Assembly: GCA_965277355.1 (NCBI GenBank) | Contig: CBDICN010000002.1 | Location: forward strand, 1,798,001 to 1,862,000 | Reading direction: 5' to 3' | DNA from: RH-AL1 sp965277355 | GTDB taxonomy: Bacteria; Pseudomonadota; Alphaproteobacteria; Rhizobiales; Beijerinckiaceae | Length of the DNA stretch: 64,000 bases | Part shown: in pieces, positions 15,671 to 24,409 of the stretch | Layout: each line of letters starts with the position of its first letter | How positions within the stretch are numbered: position 1 is the stretch's first letter | The notes under the pieces: generated by a model | The model's database searches: none | What the model was told of the DNA's origin: nothing | What the model saw: only the letters and a program-made list of their open reading frames with translations | Translations under genes and position numbers: made by a program

Positions 15671-17218
15671 TCAGGCGCCTGACGCGGCCTTGACCTTCTT
15701 GCCGGTCTTGACCGCCTGCTTGCCCTCGAGCTTTTTGCCTTCGGGCTTCTTGACGATTTTCGCAGCCGCCTTCTTGGCCGCGACCGGCTTCTTGGCCAGC
15801 CGCAAGGCCTTGGTTGGCCTCGTGATCTTCGCCGTGTTGATCTGTTCCGCGCCGCCGGAGCCGCCTTCGGCGCCATCGAGCACCTTGGTAGTCGGCGCCT
15901 CCGCGGCGGCCCGCATCGTGGGACGGGTGCGCCGCGCCTTGGCACCCCGCCCGCGCAGCGGCAAGGCGGTGGCATCGATCCCGAGCGGGCCGGCGGCGGT
16001 CAGGCGCGGCAACGAGGCGGCGTAGGCGGCCGCGCTGACCGGAGCTGTCTCGCTGCCGATCGGGGTGTGTGGCCCACGGGCCTCCGCGACCACTCCGGTG
16101 TAGCCGGGCTCCGCGCCGATGTGGACCGGCATCGGATCGTAGGTCGGCGGCGGCAAGAAATTGATCCGCGGCGCCATCGGGGTCACCCGGACGACCGCCG
16201 GCGCGCCGCTGAAGAGCAGGGCATGCTCCGGGTTGAGGGCGGGAAGTCCGATGCCGTTCGACGAGGCGAGGAGCGGCGCGTCGAGCTGCGTTACTTCGTT
16301 GTTGAACGCCGCGACGAGCGGCGCGCGATTGCGGCAGACCTCATTGTGCATGTCCGGCGGCTCGCTGGAAGCGGCGGCGGGCAGCGACACGATGGAGGCG
16401 ATCGGGCGATCGATACCCGCGAAGCCGCGATCGAACAGCGCCGCCACCTTTGCCGTGCGCGTGGCGACCGTCGGCGCGCCCATGACGACGGTCACAAGGC
16501 GACGACCGTCGCGAAAGGCGCTCGCCACCACGTTGAAGCCGGCGGCGCAGGTGAAGCCGGTCTTCATGCCGTCGGCGCCGGGATAGCGGCCGAGCAGGTT
16601 GTTGTGGTTGACGATGATCTCGCGCCCGAGCGACAGCGCGCCGAGATCGAACAACTGCGCCTGATCGGGAAATTCCGTGTAGATGGCGCGGGCGAGCAAG
16701 GCCATGTCGCGCGCCGAGGACACGTGATCGGGCGACGGCAGCCCGTTCGGGTTGACGAAATGCGACTCGCGCATGCCAATCTGCGCCGCGGATCTGTTCA
16801 TGTCGTCGGCGAAGGCCTCGACCGAGCCTGCCACCCCTTCGGCCACCGTGATGGCGAGATCGTTGGCCGAGCGCACCATCAGCATCTTGAGGGCGTTGCC
16901 GAGCGTCACCTGGGTGCCGACGGGAAAGCCCATCTTCGAGGGCGGCATGCTGTGGGCGCGCGCCGAGACCACCAGCGGGGTATCCATCGCGATCTGACGA
17001 TCGCGCACCGCGCTCAACGCGACATAGGCGGTCATCAGCTTGGTCGTCGAGGCCGGGTACCAGGGCTGCGTCGCATCCTGCTGGTAGAGGACGTCGCCGC
17101 TCGTCACGTCCATGACTAGCGCCGGCGTGGCGGCGGCCTGCCCGGCGCCGAGCGCCACCGCGAGGGCGGCGACGGCTCTCAGATGCAGGCGAGAAGGGCC
17201 GTGCGAGATACGACGCAT
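15671..17218 (-). CDS. Serine D-alanyl-D-alanine carboxypeptidase with long basic tail
   Basis: A periplasmic peptidoglycan-trimming penicillin-binding protein of the DacA/DacC family. The 515 residues start with a signal peptide (cleavage near AGQAAA, about residue 30). The three catalytic motifs are complete: S57-T-T-K60, S117-A-N119 and K219-T-G221. After about residue 270 the protein has a Pro/Ala region and ends in a Lys/Ala-rich low-complexity tail (KKAAAKIVKK and similar). The ATG at 17218 is chosen because it starts the signal peptide; an upstream in-frame start would put 23 polar residues in front. Confidence 0.9.
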   Translation of the reverse strand: MRRISHGPSRLHLRAVAALAVALGAGQAAATPALVMDVTSGDVLYQQDATQPWYPASTTKLMTAYVALSAVRDRQIAMDTPLVVSARAHSMPPSKMGFPVGTQVTLGNALKMLMVRSANDLAITVAEGVAGSVEAFADDMNRSAAQIGMRESHFVNPNGLPSPDHVSSARDMALLARAIYTEFPDQAQLFDLGALSLGREIIVNHNNLLGRYPGADGMKTGFTCAAGFNVVASAFRDGRRLVTVVMGAPTVATRTAKVAALFDRGFAGIDRPIASIVSLPAAASSEPPDMHNEVCRNRAPLVAAFNNEVTQLDAPLLASSNGIGLPALNPEHALLFSGAPAVVRVTPMAPRINFLPPPTYDPMPVHIGAEPGYTGVVAEARGPHTPIGSETAPVSAAAYAASLPRLTAAGPLGIDATALPLRGRGAKARRTRPTMRAAAEAPTTKVLDGAEGGSGGAEQINTAKITRPTKALRLAKKPVAAKKAAAKIVKKPEGKKLEGKQAVKTGKKVKAASGA

Positions 17219-17319
17219 CCAACAGTCCTGTGAGAGGGCGAGTCGCGATCGGTCCTTGAGCAGCGATCTCGCGGAAAAACTTGCCAAGAGCCTTGAGGCC
17301 GTTTCATGGCGCGGGCGCG

Positions 17320-17640
17320 CTAGTCCCCCGGCGCCCTGGCTTCGATTGCGATCGCGTGGACCTTGTCCGGCCCCATCTCGTCGGCGATAAGGTCGTTGAT
17401 CGTGCGATGGCGCTCAAGCCTCGTCTTCCCCTTGAAACTCTGCGAAACCACCTTGATAAGGAAGTGCGTCTCTTGAGTTCCGGCGGCGGAGCCGGCCCTT
17501 GCCACCACATGGGCGTGCTTGGCGTGCTTGTAGGACTCGTCGACAACGTCGAGTTCGCTCGGCGCCAGAGCGTCGCTCAAGGTTCGCCGGATGCGCTCGG
17601 CAATCGGATGCCCTTCCCCGTTAGGCGCCGCTTCGCTCAT
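17320..17640 (-). CDS. bolA: BolA family protein
   Basis: A 106-residue protein that pairs with monothiol glutaredoxins in [2Fe-2S] cluster handling. The class II KH-like fold is visible: IAERIRRTLSDALAPSELDVVDES, then HFLIKVVSQSFKGKTRLERH, whose H and loop contribute cluster ligands, and ELGPDKVHAI-like EMGPDKVHAIAIEA at the end. It is divergent from the J-domain gene (94 bases between starts), a conserved Rhizobiales neighbourhood. Confidence 0.92.
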   Translation of the reverse strand: MSEAAPNGEGHPIAERIRRTLSDALAPSELDVVDESYKHAKHAHVVARAGSAAGTQETHFLIKVVSQSFKGKTRLERHRTINDLIADEMGPDKVHAIAIEARAPGD

Positions 17641-17734
17641 CGTGATCCCTCCCTGCCCCGCGTCGCGAAGCCCTATCTCTTCCGCCGGTCACGGCGCTTG
17701 ATGCCGGTCGAAACACGCCCATAATGGTCGAACC

Positions 17735-18349
17735 ATGAACCTGAACTCCCGCCTCTTCGACAGCATACGCGTCAAGCCTACCACCAAGCAGGTGGCCGAG
17801 CCCACCCAGGTCCCCTGCGACTTTCCGGGTTGCAGCGCCGCAGGCGAGTTTCGAGCGCCGCAAGGCCGTGACCGCGAAGGCCAGTTCTTCACCTTCTGCC
17901 TCGACCATGTGCGGGAATACAACGCGTCCTACAATTACTTCAACGGGATGAGCGCCGAGGATGTCGCCGTCTACCACCGCGACGCGCTCACCGGCCATCG
18001 CCCAACCTGGACGATGGGTTCCAACCGGACCGGGAAGGGCTTCCGCGAGGAAGGAGATGTCGAAGGCGCGAGCGATCCGCTCGGCATGTTCCATGCGAAG
18101 CCGCAGGGGCGTTCGAGCGCGGCCCGCGTGCGCGAGCCGCAGAAACCCCGGGTTGGCGTCGCCGCCTTAAAAGCGCTCGACACGCTTGGTCTCGACGACA
18201 CCGCCGGGGCGCCGACGGTGAAGGCGCGCTACAAGGATCTGGTGAAACGACTCCACCCCGACGCCAACGGCGGCGACCGCTCGAACGAGGACCGGCTTCG
18301 CGAGATCATCAGGGCCTACAACTATTTGAAGTCGGTCAAACTCGCCTAG
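17735..18349 (+). CDS. J-domain protein with N-terminal cysteine/histidine region
   Basis: A 204-residue protein with the J domain at the C-terminus (about residues 145-202). It includes YKDLVKRLHPDANGGDRSNE with the essential HPD tripeptide, so it should stimulate a DnaK-type ATPase. The N-terminal part has CDFPGCSAAGEFRAP and FCLDHVREYN, a conserved Cys/His set of unknown role (possible metal site). It lies 47 bases before cobS on the same strand, the usual alphaproteobacterial order. Confidence 0.88.
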   Translation: MNLNSRLFDSIRVKPTTKQVAEPTQVPCDFPGCSAAGEFRAPQGRDREGQFFTFCLDHVREYNASYNYFNGMSAEDVAVYHRDALTGHRPTWTMGSNRTGKGFREEGDVEGASDPLGMFHAKPQGRSSAARVREPQKPRVGVAALKALDTLGLDDTAGAPTVKARYKDLVKRLHPDANGGDRSNEDRLREIIRAYNYLKSVKLA

Positions 18350-18396
18350 AGAGGCCTCGCGCGCCGGGATCGGTCGCGATTAACGAAAGATCATCC

Positions 18397-19416
18397 ATGC
18401 AGAGTGTCATCATCGACGAGGGACGATCGGGCGGCATGCCGGATATGAATATATCCGTGCGTCAGGTCTTCGGCATCGACAGCGACATGGAAGCGCCAGC
18501 TTATTCGACCGTCGATCAGCACGTTCCCGACCTCGACCCGGACTACCTCTTCGATCGGGATACGACCCTCGCCATCCTCGCAGGCTTCTCCAAGAACCGT
18601 CGCGTCATGGTCACCGGTTACCATGGCACCGGCAAATCGACGCATATCGAGCAGGTCGCGGCGCGGCTCAACTGGCCCTGCGTGAGGATAAATCTCGACA
18701 GCCATGTATCCCGCGTCGACCTTGTCGGCAAGGACGCGATCGTCCTCAAGGACGGCAAGCAGGTGACCGAGTTCAAGGACGGCATCTTACCATGGGCGTT
18801 GCAGAACAACGTCGCGCTCTGCTTCGACGAGTACGACGCAGGTCGCCCGGACGTGATGTTCGTCATCCAGCGCGTCCTTGAAGTATCGGGCCGCCTGACC
18901 TTGCTCGACCAGAGCCGCGTAATCCGTCCCCATCCCGCCTTCCGCCTGTTCGCGACAACCAACACCATAGGTCTCGGCGACACATCGGGGCTCTACCATG
19001 GCACGCAGCAGATCAATCAGGGCCAGATGGACCGCTGGTCGATCGTGGCCACGCTCAATTACCTGCCGCACGACCGCGAGGTCGATATCGTCCAGGCCAA
19101 GGTGCCGAAGTTCTGCGCGGCACATGACAAGGACGGCAAGGGCAAGAGCGGCCGCGATCTCATCTCCAAGATGGTGCGCGTCGCCGATCTCACGCGCAAC
19201 GCGTTCATGGCCGGCGACCTGTCGACGGTGATGAGTCCGCGCACGGTGATCACTTGGGCCGAGAACGCCGAGATCTTCGGCGACATCGGTTTCTCGTTCC
19301 TTCTTACTTTCCTCAACAAGTGCGACGAACTCGAACGCACTCTGGTGGCCGAGTTCTACCAGCGCAGCTTCGGCCAGGAACTGTCGGAGAGTGCCGTCAA
19401 CGTCGTCATGAGCTGA
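18397..19416 (+). CDS. cobS: Cobaltochelatase subunit CobS
   Basis: AAA+ ATPase subunit of the aerobic cobaltochelatase (CobNST), which inserts cobalt into hydrogenobyrinic acid a,c-diamide. The 339 residues carry Walker A GYHGTGKSTHIEQ at about 72-84 and Walker B ALCFDEYDAG, followed by an FATTNTIGLGDTSGLYHGTQ segment characteristic of CobS. The partner CobT follows, separated by a DUF29 gene; the large subunit CobN is not in the window. Confidence 0.95.
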   Translation: MQSVIIDEGRSGGMPDMNISVRQVFGIDSDMEAPAYSTVDQHVPDLDPDYLFDRDTTLAILAGFSKNRRVMVTGYHGTGKSTHIEQVAARLNWPCVRINLDSHVSRVDLVGKDAIVLKDGKQVTEFKDGILPWALQNNVALCFDEYDAGRPDVMFVIQRVLEVSGRLTLLDQSRVIRPHPAFRLFATTNTIGLGDTSGLYHGTQQINQGQMDRWSIVATLNYLPHDREVDIVQAKVPKFCAAHDKDGKGKSGRDLISKMVRVADLTRNAFMAGDLSTVMSPRTVITWAENAEIFGDIGFSFLLTFLNKCDELERTLVAEFYQRSFGQELSESAVNVVMS

Positions 19417-19449
19417 CCGCAACGAGCGCGCTTTGAAGGAGGCGACTTT

Positions 19450-19926
19450 ATGCGGATACGTCCGAAACCTTCGTTGGCCGAAACGCCCGTCGAGCTGCCT
19501 AGGATCGATGATTACTATGCCTGGGCTTTCGAGCAGGCGTCCTCCCTCCGGGCGGGACGCTTCGATCTCATCGACCTTCCAAACGTGATCGACGAGATCG
19601 AAGCAGTGGGGCGAGCCGAGTTTCACTCCTTCAGGAGCAACATCAAGATTGTGCTCACTCATTTTCTGAAGTGGGACTTTCAGCCGGACAAACGCAGTCG
19701 ATCCCGGGAAAATTCGATCGGCGAGCATCGCGATCGGATTGACGAAGATCTGCGGGATAGCCCGAGCATGATGGGCAAGCGGGATGACGCGGTGGAAACA
19801 GCCTACGGTCTGGCGCGCCGCAAGGCGAGTCGCGAGACGAGAATGACCTTAAGCAGCTTTCCCGAGACTTGCCCCTACAGTTGGGAGCACATCATGAGCG
19901 CTTCCTACAAGCTGAGCCGAGATTGA
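19450..19926 (+). CDS. DUF29 family protein inserted between cobS and cobT
   Basis: A 158-residue helical protein of the DUF29 family, function unknown. The family pattern is visible: YYAWAFEQASSLRAGRFDLI, then NVIDEIEAVGRAE, LTHFLKWDFQP and the C-terminal CPYSWEHIM. DUF29 genes occur in many copies in cyanobacteria and some alphaproteobacteria and often behave as mobile accessory genes. An AAGGAGG site precedes the ATG, and the stop is one base from the cobT GTG. Its place inside an otherwise conserved pair suggests a recent insertion that kept the operon intact. Confidence 0.8.
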   Translation: MRIRPKPSLAETPVELPRIDDYYAWAFEQASSLRAGRFDLIDLPNVIDEIEAVGRAEFHSFRSNIKIVLTHFLKWDFQPDKRSRSRENSIGEHRDRIDEDLRDSPSMMGKRDDAVETAYGLARRKASRETRMTLSSFPETCPYSWEHIMSASYKLSRD

Positions 19927-19927
19927 T

Positions 19928-21841
19928 GTGAGCTCCAACCACAAGCCGCCCGGCAAGCCGGAGGCGCCCCAGGAGCCGTTCAAGCGCGCCGTCGCCGGCT
20001 GCATGCGGGCGATGGCCGGCGATGCGGAACTCGAGGTCACGTTCGCCCACGAGCGTCCGAGCCTGATCCGATCGAGCGAAGGCACCAAGGCGCGGCTGCC
20101 GGAGCCGGGACGCAAGCTCGATGCGAATGATGCGGCGATCGTGCGCGGACATGCCGACGCGATGGCGCTGCGCCTCGCCTGCCACGACAGCGACGTCCAT
20201 CGCCGCCTCACTCCGCAATCGCAATCCGCGCGGGCCTGCTTCGATGCGGTGGAGCAGGCGCGCGTCGAGGCGATCGGCGCCCGCCGCATGACCGGCGTTG
20301 CCGGCAATCTCGCCGCGATGCTCGACGACCGCATGATCCGCGCCCGCTTCCCTGAGATTACCCAGCGGACCGACGCGCCGCTCGAGGACGCGCTCGCCAT
20401 GATGGTCCGCGAGCGCCTGACCGGGGCCAAGCCGCCCAAGAGCGGTGAACGCGTGGTCGATCTCTGGCGCCCCTGGATCGAGGAACGCATCGGCCGCGAC
20501 CTCGACAAGCTCGGCTCGTCGATCGAGGACCAGAAGACCTTCGCGCAGTCGGTCCACAAGCTACTCGCCGCCCTCGACATGGGCGAGGAGGCCGGGTCCG
20601 ACAGCCAGGACGATGACGACGACCAGGAGAACGATGGCCGTGACAATTCCGAGCAGGACGAGGAGCGGCAAGGCGACGCCGAGCGCTCCGACGAGGGCAT
20701 GCAGAGCGAGAAGGCCGAGGCGTCCAGCGAGGAGATGGACGAGGCGGCGATGGATTCCGCCGAGGCTCCGAGCGGCGAATCGAGCGAGGACGCGGAATAC
20801 TCGGATGCAGAGCAGCCTTCGGATGCCAAGCGCGCGCCGACCGGCCGGACCAACGAGGTCCGTGGGCCTGACTACAAAGCTTTCAGCCGCGCCGGCGACG
20901 AGACCATCGCCGCCGAGGATCTTTGCGACCCCGACGAACTCGAGCGTCTGCGATCGTTTCTCGACAAGCAGCTGCAGAACCTTTCCTCGATCGTGGCGCG
21001 TCTCGCCAACCGGTTGCAGCGCCGCCTGATGGCGCAGCAGAACCGATCGTGGGAGTTCGATCTCGAAGAGGGCATGCTCGATGCTTCGCGATTGCCGCGG
21101 ATCATCATCGATCCGCAGCAACCGTTGTCCTTCAAGCGCGAGAAGGACATGGATTTCCGCGACACGGTCGTGACGCTGCTGCTCGACAACTCGGGCTCGA
21201 TGCGCGGCCGGCCAATCACGGTTGCCGCCACCTGCGCCGACATCCTCGCGCGTACGCTGGAGCGCTGCGGCGTCAAGGTGGAGATCCTCGGGTTCACCAC
21301 GCGCGCCTGGAAGGGCGGCTCGTCGCGAGAGGCTTGGCTGCAGGCCGGGAAGCCTGCATCGCCAGGTCGCCTCAACGACCTGCGGCACATCATTTACAAG
21401 GCGGCTGATGCGCCGTGGCGCCGCGCGCGCAAGAACCTCGGCCTGATGATGCGCGAAGGCCTGCTGAAGGAAAACATCGACGGCGAGGCGCTCGACTGGG
21501 CCTACAAGCGCCTGCTCGCCCGGCCCGAGCAACGCCGTATCTTGATGATGATCTCGGACGGTGCGCCGGTCGACGATTCAACCCTGTCTGTCAATCCCGG
21601 CAACTACCTCGAGCGCCACCTGCGTTACGTGATCGAAGAGATCGAGACGCGCTCGCCGGTCGAGTTGATCGCGATCGGGATCGGTCACGATGTCACCCGC
21701 TATTATCGGCGCGCCGTCACAATCGTCGATGCGGAGGAATTGGGGGGCGCGATGACGGAGAAGCTCGCGGAACTCTTTAGCGAAACGGCGACGCCGACCG
21801 TGCCGCCGTGGCGTAGAGCCGTTTCACCGACACGTCACTGA
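19928..21841 (+). CDS. cobT: Cobaltochelatase subunit CobT
   Basis: The integrin-like partner of CobS in aerobic cobalt insertion. The 637 residues comprise an N-terminal domain, a strongly acidic linker (about residues 218-300, rich in Asp/Glu/Ser) and a C-terminal VWA domain. The VWA domain carries the MIDAS motif LLLDNSGSMRGRP at about 418-430 and MMISDGAPVDDSTL further on. The start is the GTG at 19928; the nearby ATG is out of frame. Both domain order and length fit CobT. Confidence 0.95.
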   Translation: MSSNHKPPGKPEAPQEPFKRAVAGCMRAMAGDAELEVTFAHERPSLIRSSEGTKARLPEPGRKLDANDAAIVRGHADAMALRLACHDSDVHRRLTPQSQSARACFDAVEQARVEAIGARRMTGVAGNLAAMLDDRMIRARFPEITQRTDAPLEDALAMMVRERLTGAKPPKSGERVVDLWRPWIEERIGRDLDKLGSSIEDQKTFAQSVHKLLAALDMGEEAGSDSQDDDDDQENDGRDNSEQDEERQGDAERSDEGMQSEKAEASSEEMDEAAMDSAEAPSGESSEDAEYSDAEQPSDAKRAPTGRTNEVRGPDYKAFSRAGDETIAAEDLCDPDELERLRSFLDKQLQNLSSIVARLANRLQRRLMAQQNRSWEFDLEEGMLDASRLPRIIIDPQQPLSFKREKDMDFRDTVVTLLLDNSGSMRGRPITVAATCADILARTLERCGVKVEILGFTTRAWKGGSSREAWLQAGKPASPGRLNDLRHIIYKAADAPWRRARKNLGLMMREGLLKENIDGEALDWAYKRLLARPEQRRILMMISDGAPVDDSTLSVNPGNYLERHLRYVIEEIETRSPVELIAIGIGHDVTRYYRRAVTIVDAEELGGAMTEKLAELFSETATPTVPPWRRAVSPTRH

Positions 21842-21845
21842 CGTG
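21831..21845. repeat. Perfect 15-base palindrome across the cobT stop codon
   Basis: CACGTCA-C-TGACGTG is a perfect inverted repeat with a one-base centre; its right arm begins with the cobT TGA. The loop is too small for a terminator hairpin, so it resembles a dimeric protein-binding site more than an RNA structure. It may be fortuitous. Confidence 0.4.
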
Positions 21846-21922
21846 ACGCGCCAATGACGAAGACGGCGCCACCAACGACTGAGAGCGCCGCTTATAGGCC
21901 GGCGCGCGCCGAACAGGCCATC

Positions 21923-22795
21923 TCAACGTGCGATCAGCGCGTGCGAATGCTTCTCAGTGAGTGCTGAGCGAAGTTTCTCGATCGCGCGGCTCTCGATCTG
22001 GCGCACGCGTTCCTTCGAGATGCCGAGCTGCATACCCAGTTCCTCAAGCGTCATCGTATCCTCGTTGAGACGCCGTTCGCGCAGGATGTTGTATTCCCGC
22101 TCCGAGAGGCTCGCGAGCGCATCGTTCAACCATCCGATCCGTCGATCAGAGTCGATCGCGGTTCCAACAGTCTCGTCCGGCAAAGGTTGATGGTCCACCA
22201 GGAACTCGATGCGCTCCGACGGAGTGCCGGAATTGTCGCCGTCGGAAATCGGGGCGTTGAGCGACACGTCAGGCCCCGAGAGCCGCGTGTCCATCATCTC
22301 GACATCCGAGCGGTTGACGCCGAGCGCCTTAGCGATCTCGCCGAAAAGAATTGTATTACCCTTCGGCTCGCCACCGATCGACAGCTTCGCGCGGAGACGG
22401 CGCAAGTTAAAAAACAGCGCCTTTTGCGCCGAACTGGTGCCGCCGCGGACGATCGACCAGTTCCGAAGAATGTAATCTTGGATCGACGCGCGGATCCACC
22501 ACGTTGCGTAGGTGGAGAAGCGGACCTCCCGATCGGGATCGAAGCGCGCCGCCGCCTCAAGAAGACCGACGTGACCCTCCTGGATCAAGTCGGCGACAGA
22601 GAGGCCATAATGGCGAAAACGAACGGCAATTGCGATGACGAGCCGCATGTGCGACTCGGCGAGTTCGTGCAACGCTTCCTCATCGCCATCCTCCTTCCAT
22701 CGCACCGCAAGGTCGTGCTCGTCATTGCGCTCGAGGAAAGGTGCGGCCATAGCGGTTTTGACGAGGTTTTGCCCGACGCCGACCAACTGACCCAT
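21923..22795 (-). CDS. rpoH: RNA polymerase sigma-32 factor RpoH
   Basis: Heat-shock sigma factor of 290 residues. Region 2 is visible as DLIQEGHVGLLEAAARFDPD and RFSTYATWWIRASIQDYIL. The RpoH-specific box is AQKALFFNLRRLR, and region 4.2 is ELGMQLGISKERVRQIESRA. The start ATG follows GGAGGG with good spacing. It is convergent with cobT. Alphaproteobacteria often have several RpoH paralogues, so this may be one of them. Confidence 0.94.
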   Translation of the reverse strand: MGQLVGVGQNLVKTAMAAPFLERNDEHDLAVRWKEDGDEEALHELAESHMRLVIAIAVRFRHYGLSVADLIQEGHVGLLEAAARFDPDREVRFSTYATWWIRASIQDYILRNWSIVRGGTSSAQKALFFNLRRLRAKLSIGGEPKGNTILFGEIAKALGVNRSDVEMMDTRLSGPDVSLNAPISDGDNSGTPSERIEFLVDHQPLPDETVGTAIDSDRRIGWLNDALASLSEREYNILRERRLNEDTMTLEELGMQLGISKERVRQIESRAIEKLRSALTEKHSHALIAR

Positions 22796-23030
22796 AGTCC
22801 CTCCAGGTCCATATCGCGCGGGACTCCACGATAGGCGTACACAATCGCTGACCGATACTGTATCCCCGCGCGCTGTCAGAACCGCTGTCGGGGCGCGCAG
22901 GTTCCAGAACGGCGGATGGCTCGCCGGGAGGTGGCGCTCCCGAAAAACCGCGGCGACAATGAGCGCATGCCATGCACTTGCGCGCCACGGCTTCTACGGG
23001 GAGGTTTGGGCGACCACGAAGGGAGCACGC

Positions 23031-23464
23031 ATGCCGCGAGCCTATCGGTCCACTGTCATCTGACGCCCCGTTCGAGAAGGTCTGGCCGATCATCCGGGAC
23101 TTCGGCGGCATCGGTCGTTTCGAACCGATCGTCAACACGTGCGCGCTCGAGAGCGGAACCGGCGACTAGACTAGGTCGGCGCGGTGCGCGCCATCGAGAC
23201 CAAAGACGGCGGCATGATCAGCGAGCGGCCCTTGGAACTGTCGGATCACGAGCAGCTTCAGCTCTATGCCATCCTCGGAAGCGGCTCGGCATCAGCGACT
23301 ACATCGGCACTTTGCGCGCGAGCCCCGGCCCGATGGCAACAAGACCCTTCGTGCAATGGTACGCCGAGGTTACCTGCGAGGCGGGGCGCCAAGCCGAGAA
23401 GATCAAGTTCCTCGCGGCCGGCGTATTCAGGCCCCGCCTTCAGCAGATGAAGACACTGGTCTAG
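23031..23464 (+). pseudogene. SRPBCC (polyketide cyclase/START-like) family pseudogene
   Basis: Family sequence is spread over shifting frames. MPRAYRSTVI is followed by a TGA. One base later the frame resumes as APFEKVWPIIRDFGGIGRFE up to SGTGD and a TAG. An eight-base interruption leads to VGAVRAIETKDGG and RPLELSDHEQLQLYAIL. A further shift leads to LGISDYIGTLRASPG, RPFVQWYAEV and EKIKFLAAGVF. At least three frame disruptions and two in-frame stops make a product very unlikely. Intact relatives are soluble ligand-binding proteins of about 150 residues. Confidence 0.75.
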
Positions 23465-23582
23465 CCGCGGCCGACCAAGGAAAATCAAATGCGCCGGACA
23501 CTCGTTCGCCGAGCCGCGGGAGGCGTGCTGGTACGGATGGGCGCGGCGCGACAGGTGCCCGCGCCCTCTCGATTGACGCCGC

Positions 23583-24248
23583 TTAGCGCGACGCGGTGGA
23601 CTGGCGCAGCTGCGAGGTGACTTCGGAATTGTCGGACCCGAGCAACGTCATCTTGACGAGGCCGTCGGCGTCGAACCACAGGTCGCGCGCGAAGGCGCCG
23701 GTCAGCTTGATGTGCTCGAGTTCCTGCGGCGCGCCGTTCATCGCGACCGTCTCCGTGCCCAGATCGTGCGAGGCCACCGCCATGCGCTTGCCGTTCGCCG
23801 GGTCGAAAATCTGTGATCGCTTGGCGACGTTCGCCCCCCACAGGCTCGCCGGAACGATCTGCTTCGGCGCGTCGGTCTCGGCGCCATCCGCCGTCAGCGC
23901 GACCTTGCCGCCGACCTGCTTGGCGTCGACCTCGTGGTCTGTGCCATTGTCGTCGGTCGTCGACTTGAAGGTGACGAGCTGGTCGTTCTTGAAGGTCCCG
24001 CTCTCGCTGTGATCGTAGCGGTAGGCGTTGATGAAGGCGATCTTGACGAGGATGTGGGTCATGATCTCAACGTGGGTCGCGTCGCCCTGACGGACAATGT
24101 CGAACGTGTTGGTCCCGATCTTCGAGCCCTTCCGCATGATGTCGAACACGCGGTGGACGTGCTTCATGCCGGCCTGTTTGGGGGCGGCGGCGAGTGCAGG
24201 TGACGCAACGAGCGCGCCGAGCGCCAGAGCAGCGACGTGAGCCTTCAT
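23583..24248 (-). CDS. Exported DUF6134-like protein
   Basis: A 221-residue protein with a clear signal peptide (MKAHVAALALGALVASPALAA), predicted periplasmic and beta-rich. The body contains FDIMRKGSKIGTNTFDIVRQ, a pattern resembling DUF6134 proteins, and a C-terminal EHIKLTGAFARDLWFDADG. Function unknown. It stands alone between a pseudogene and gluQ. Confidence 0.7.
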   Translation of the reverse strand: MKAHVAALALGALVASPALAAAPKQAGMKHVHRVFDIMRKGSKIGTNTFDIVRQGDATHVEIMTHILVKIAFINAYRYDHSESGTFKNDQLVTFKSTTDDNGTDHEVDAKQVGGKVALTADGAETDAPKQIVPASLWGANVAKRSQIFDPANGKRMAVASHDLGTETVAMNGAPQELEHIKLTGAFARDLWFDADGLVKMTLLGSDNSEVTSQLRQSTASR

Positions 24249-24409
24249 CAGATACCCTTCCGTTGATGAACATCCCCGCCAATGACCGGCAAAAGCGCCG
24301 GTTTTGCGATTGGGGAGGTGTGTGTCTTCCGGGGCGAACCGGTTGCGGCATGGCAGATGGGGAAGGTTTAAGAAACAGGCCTAATCAAATGTGTAGCGCG
24401 GCGAGCATG

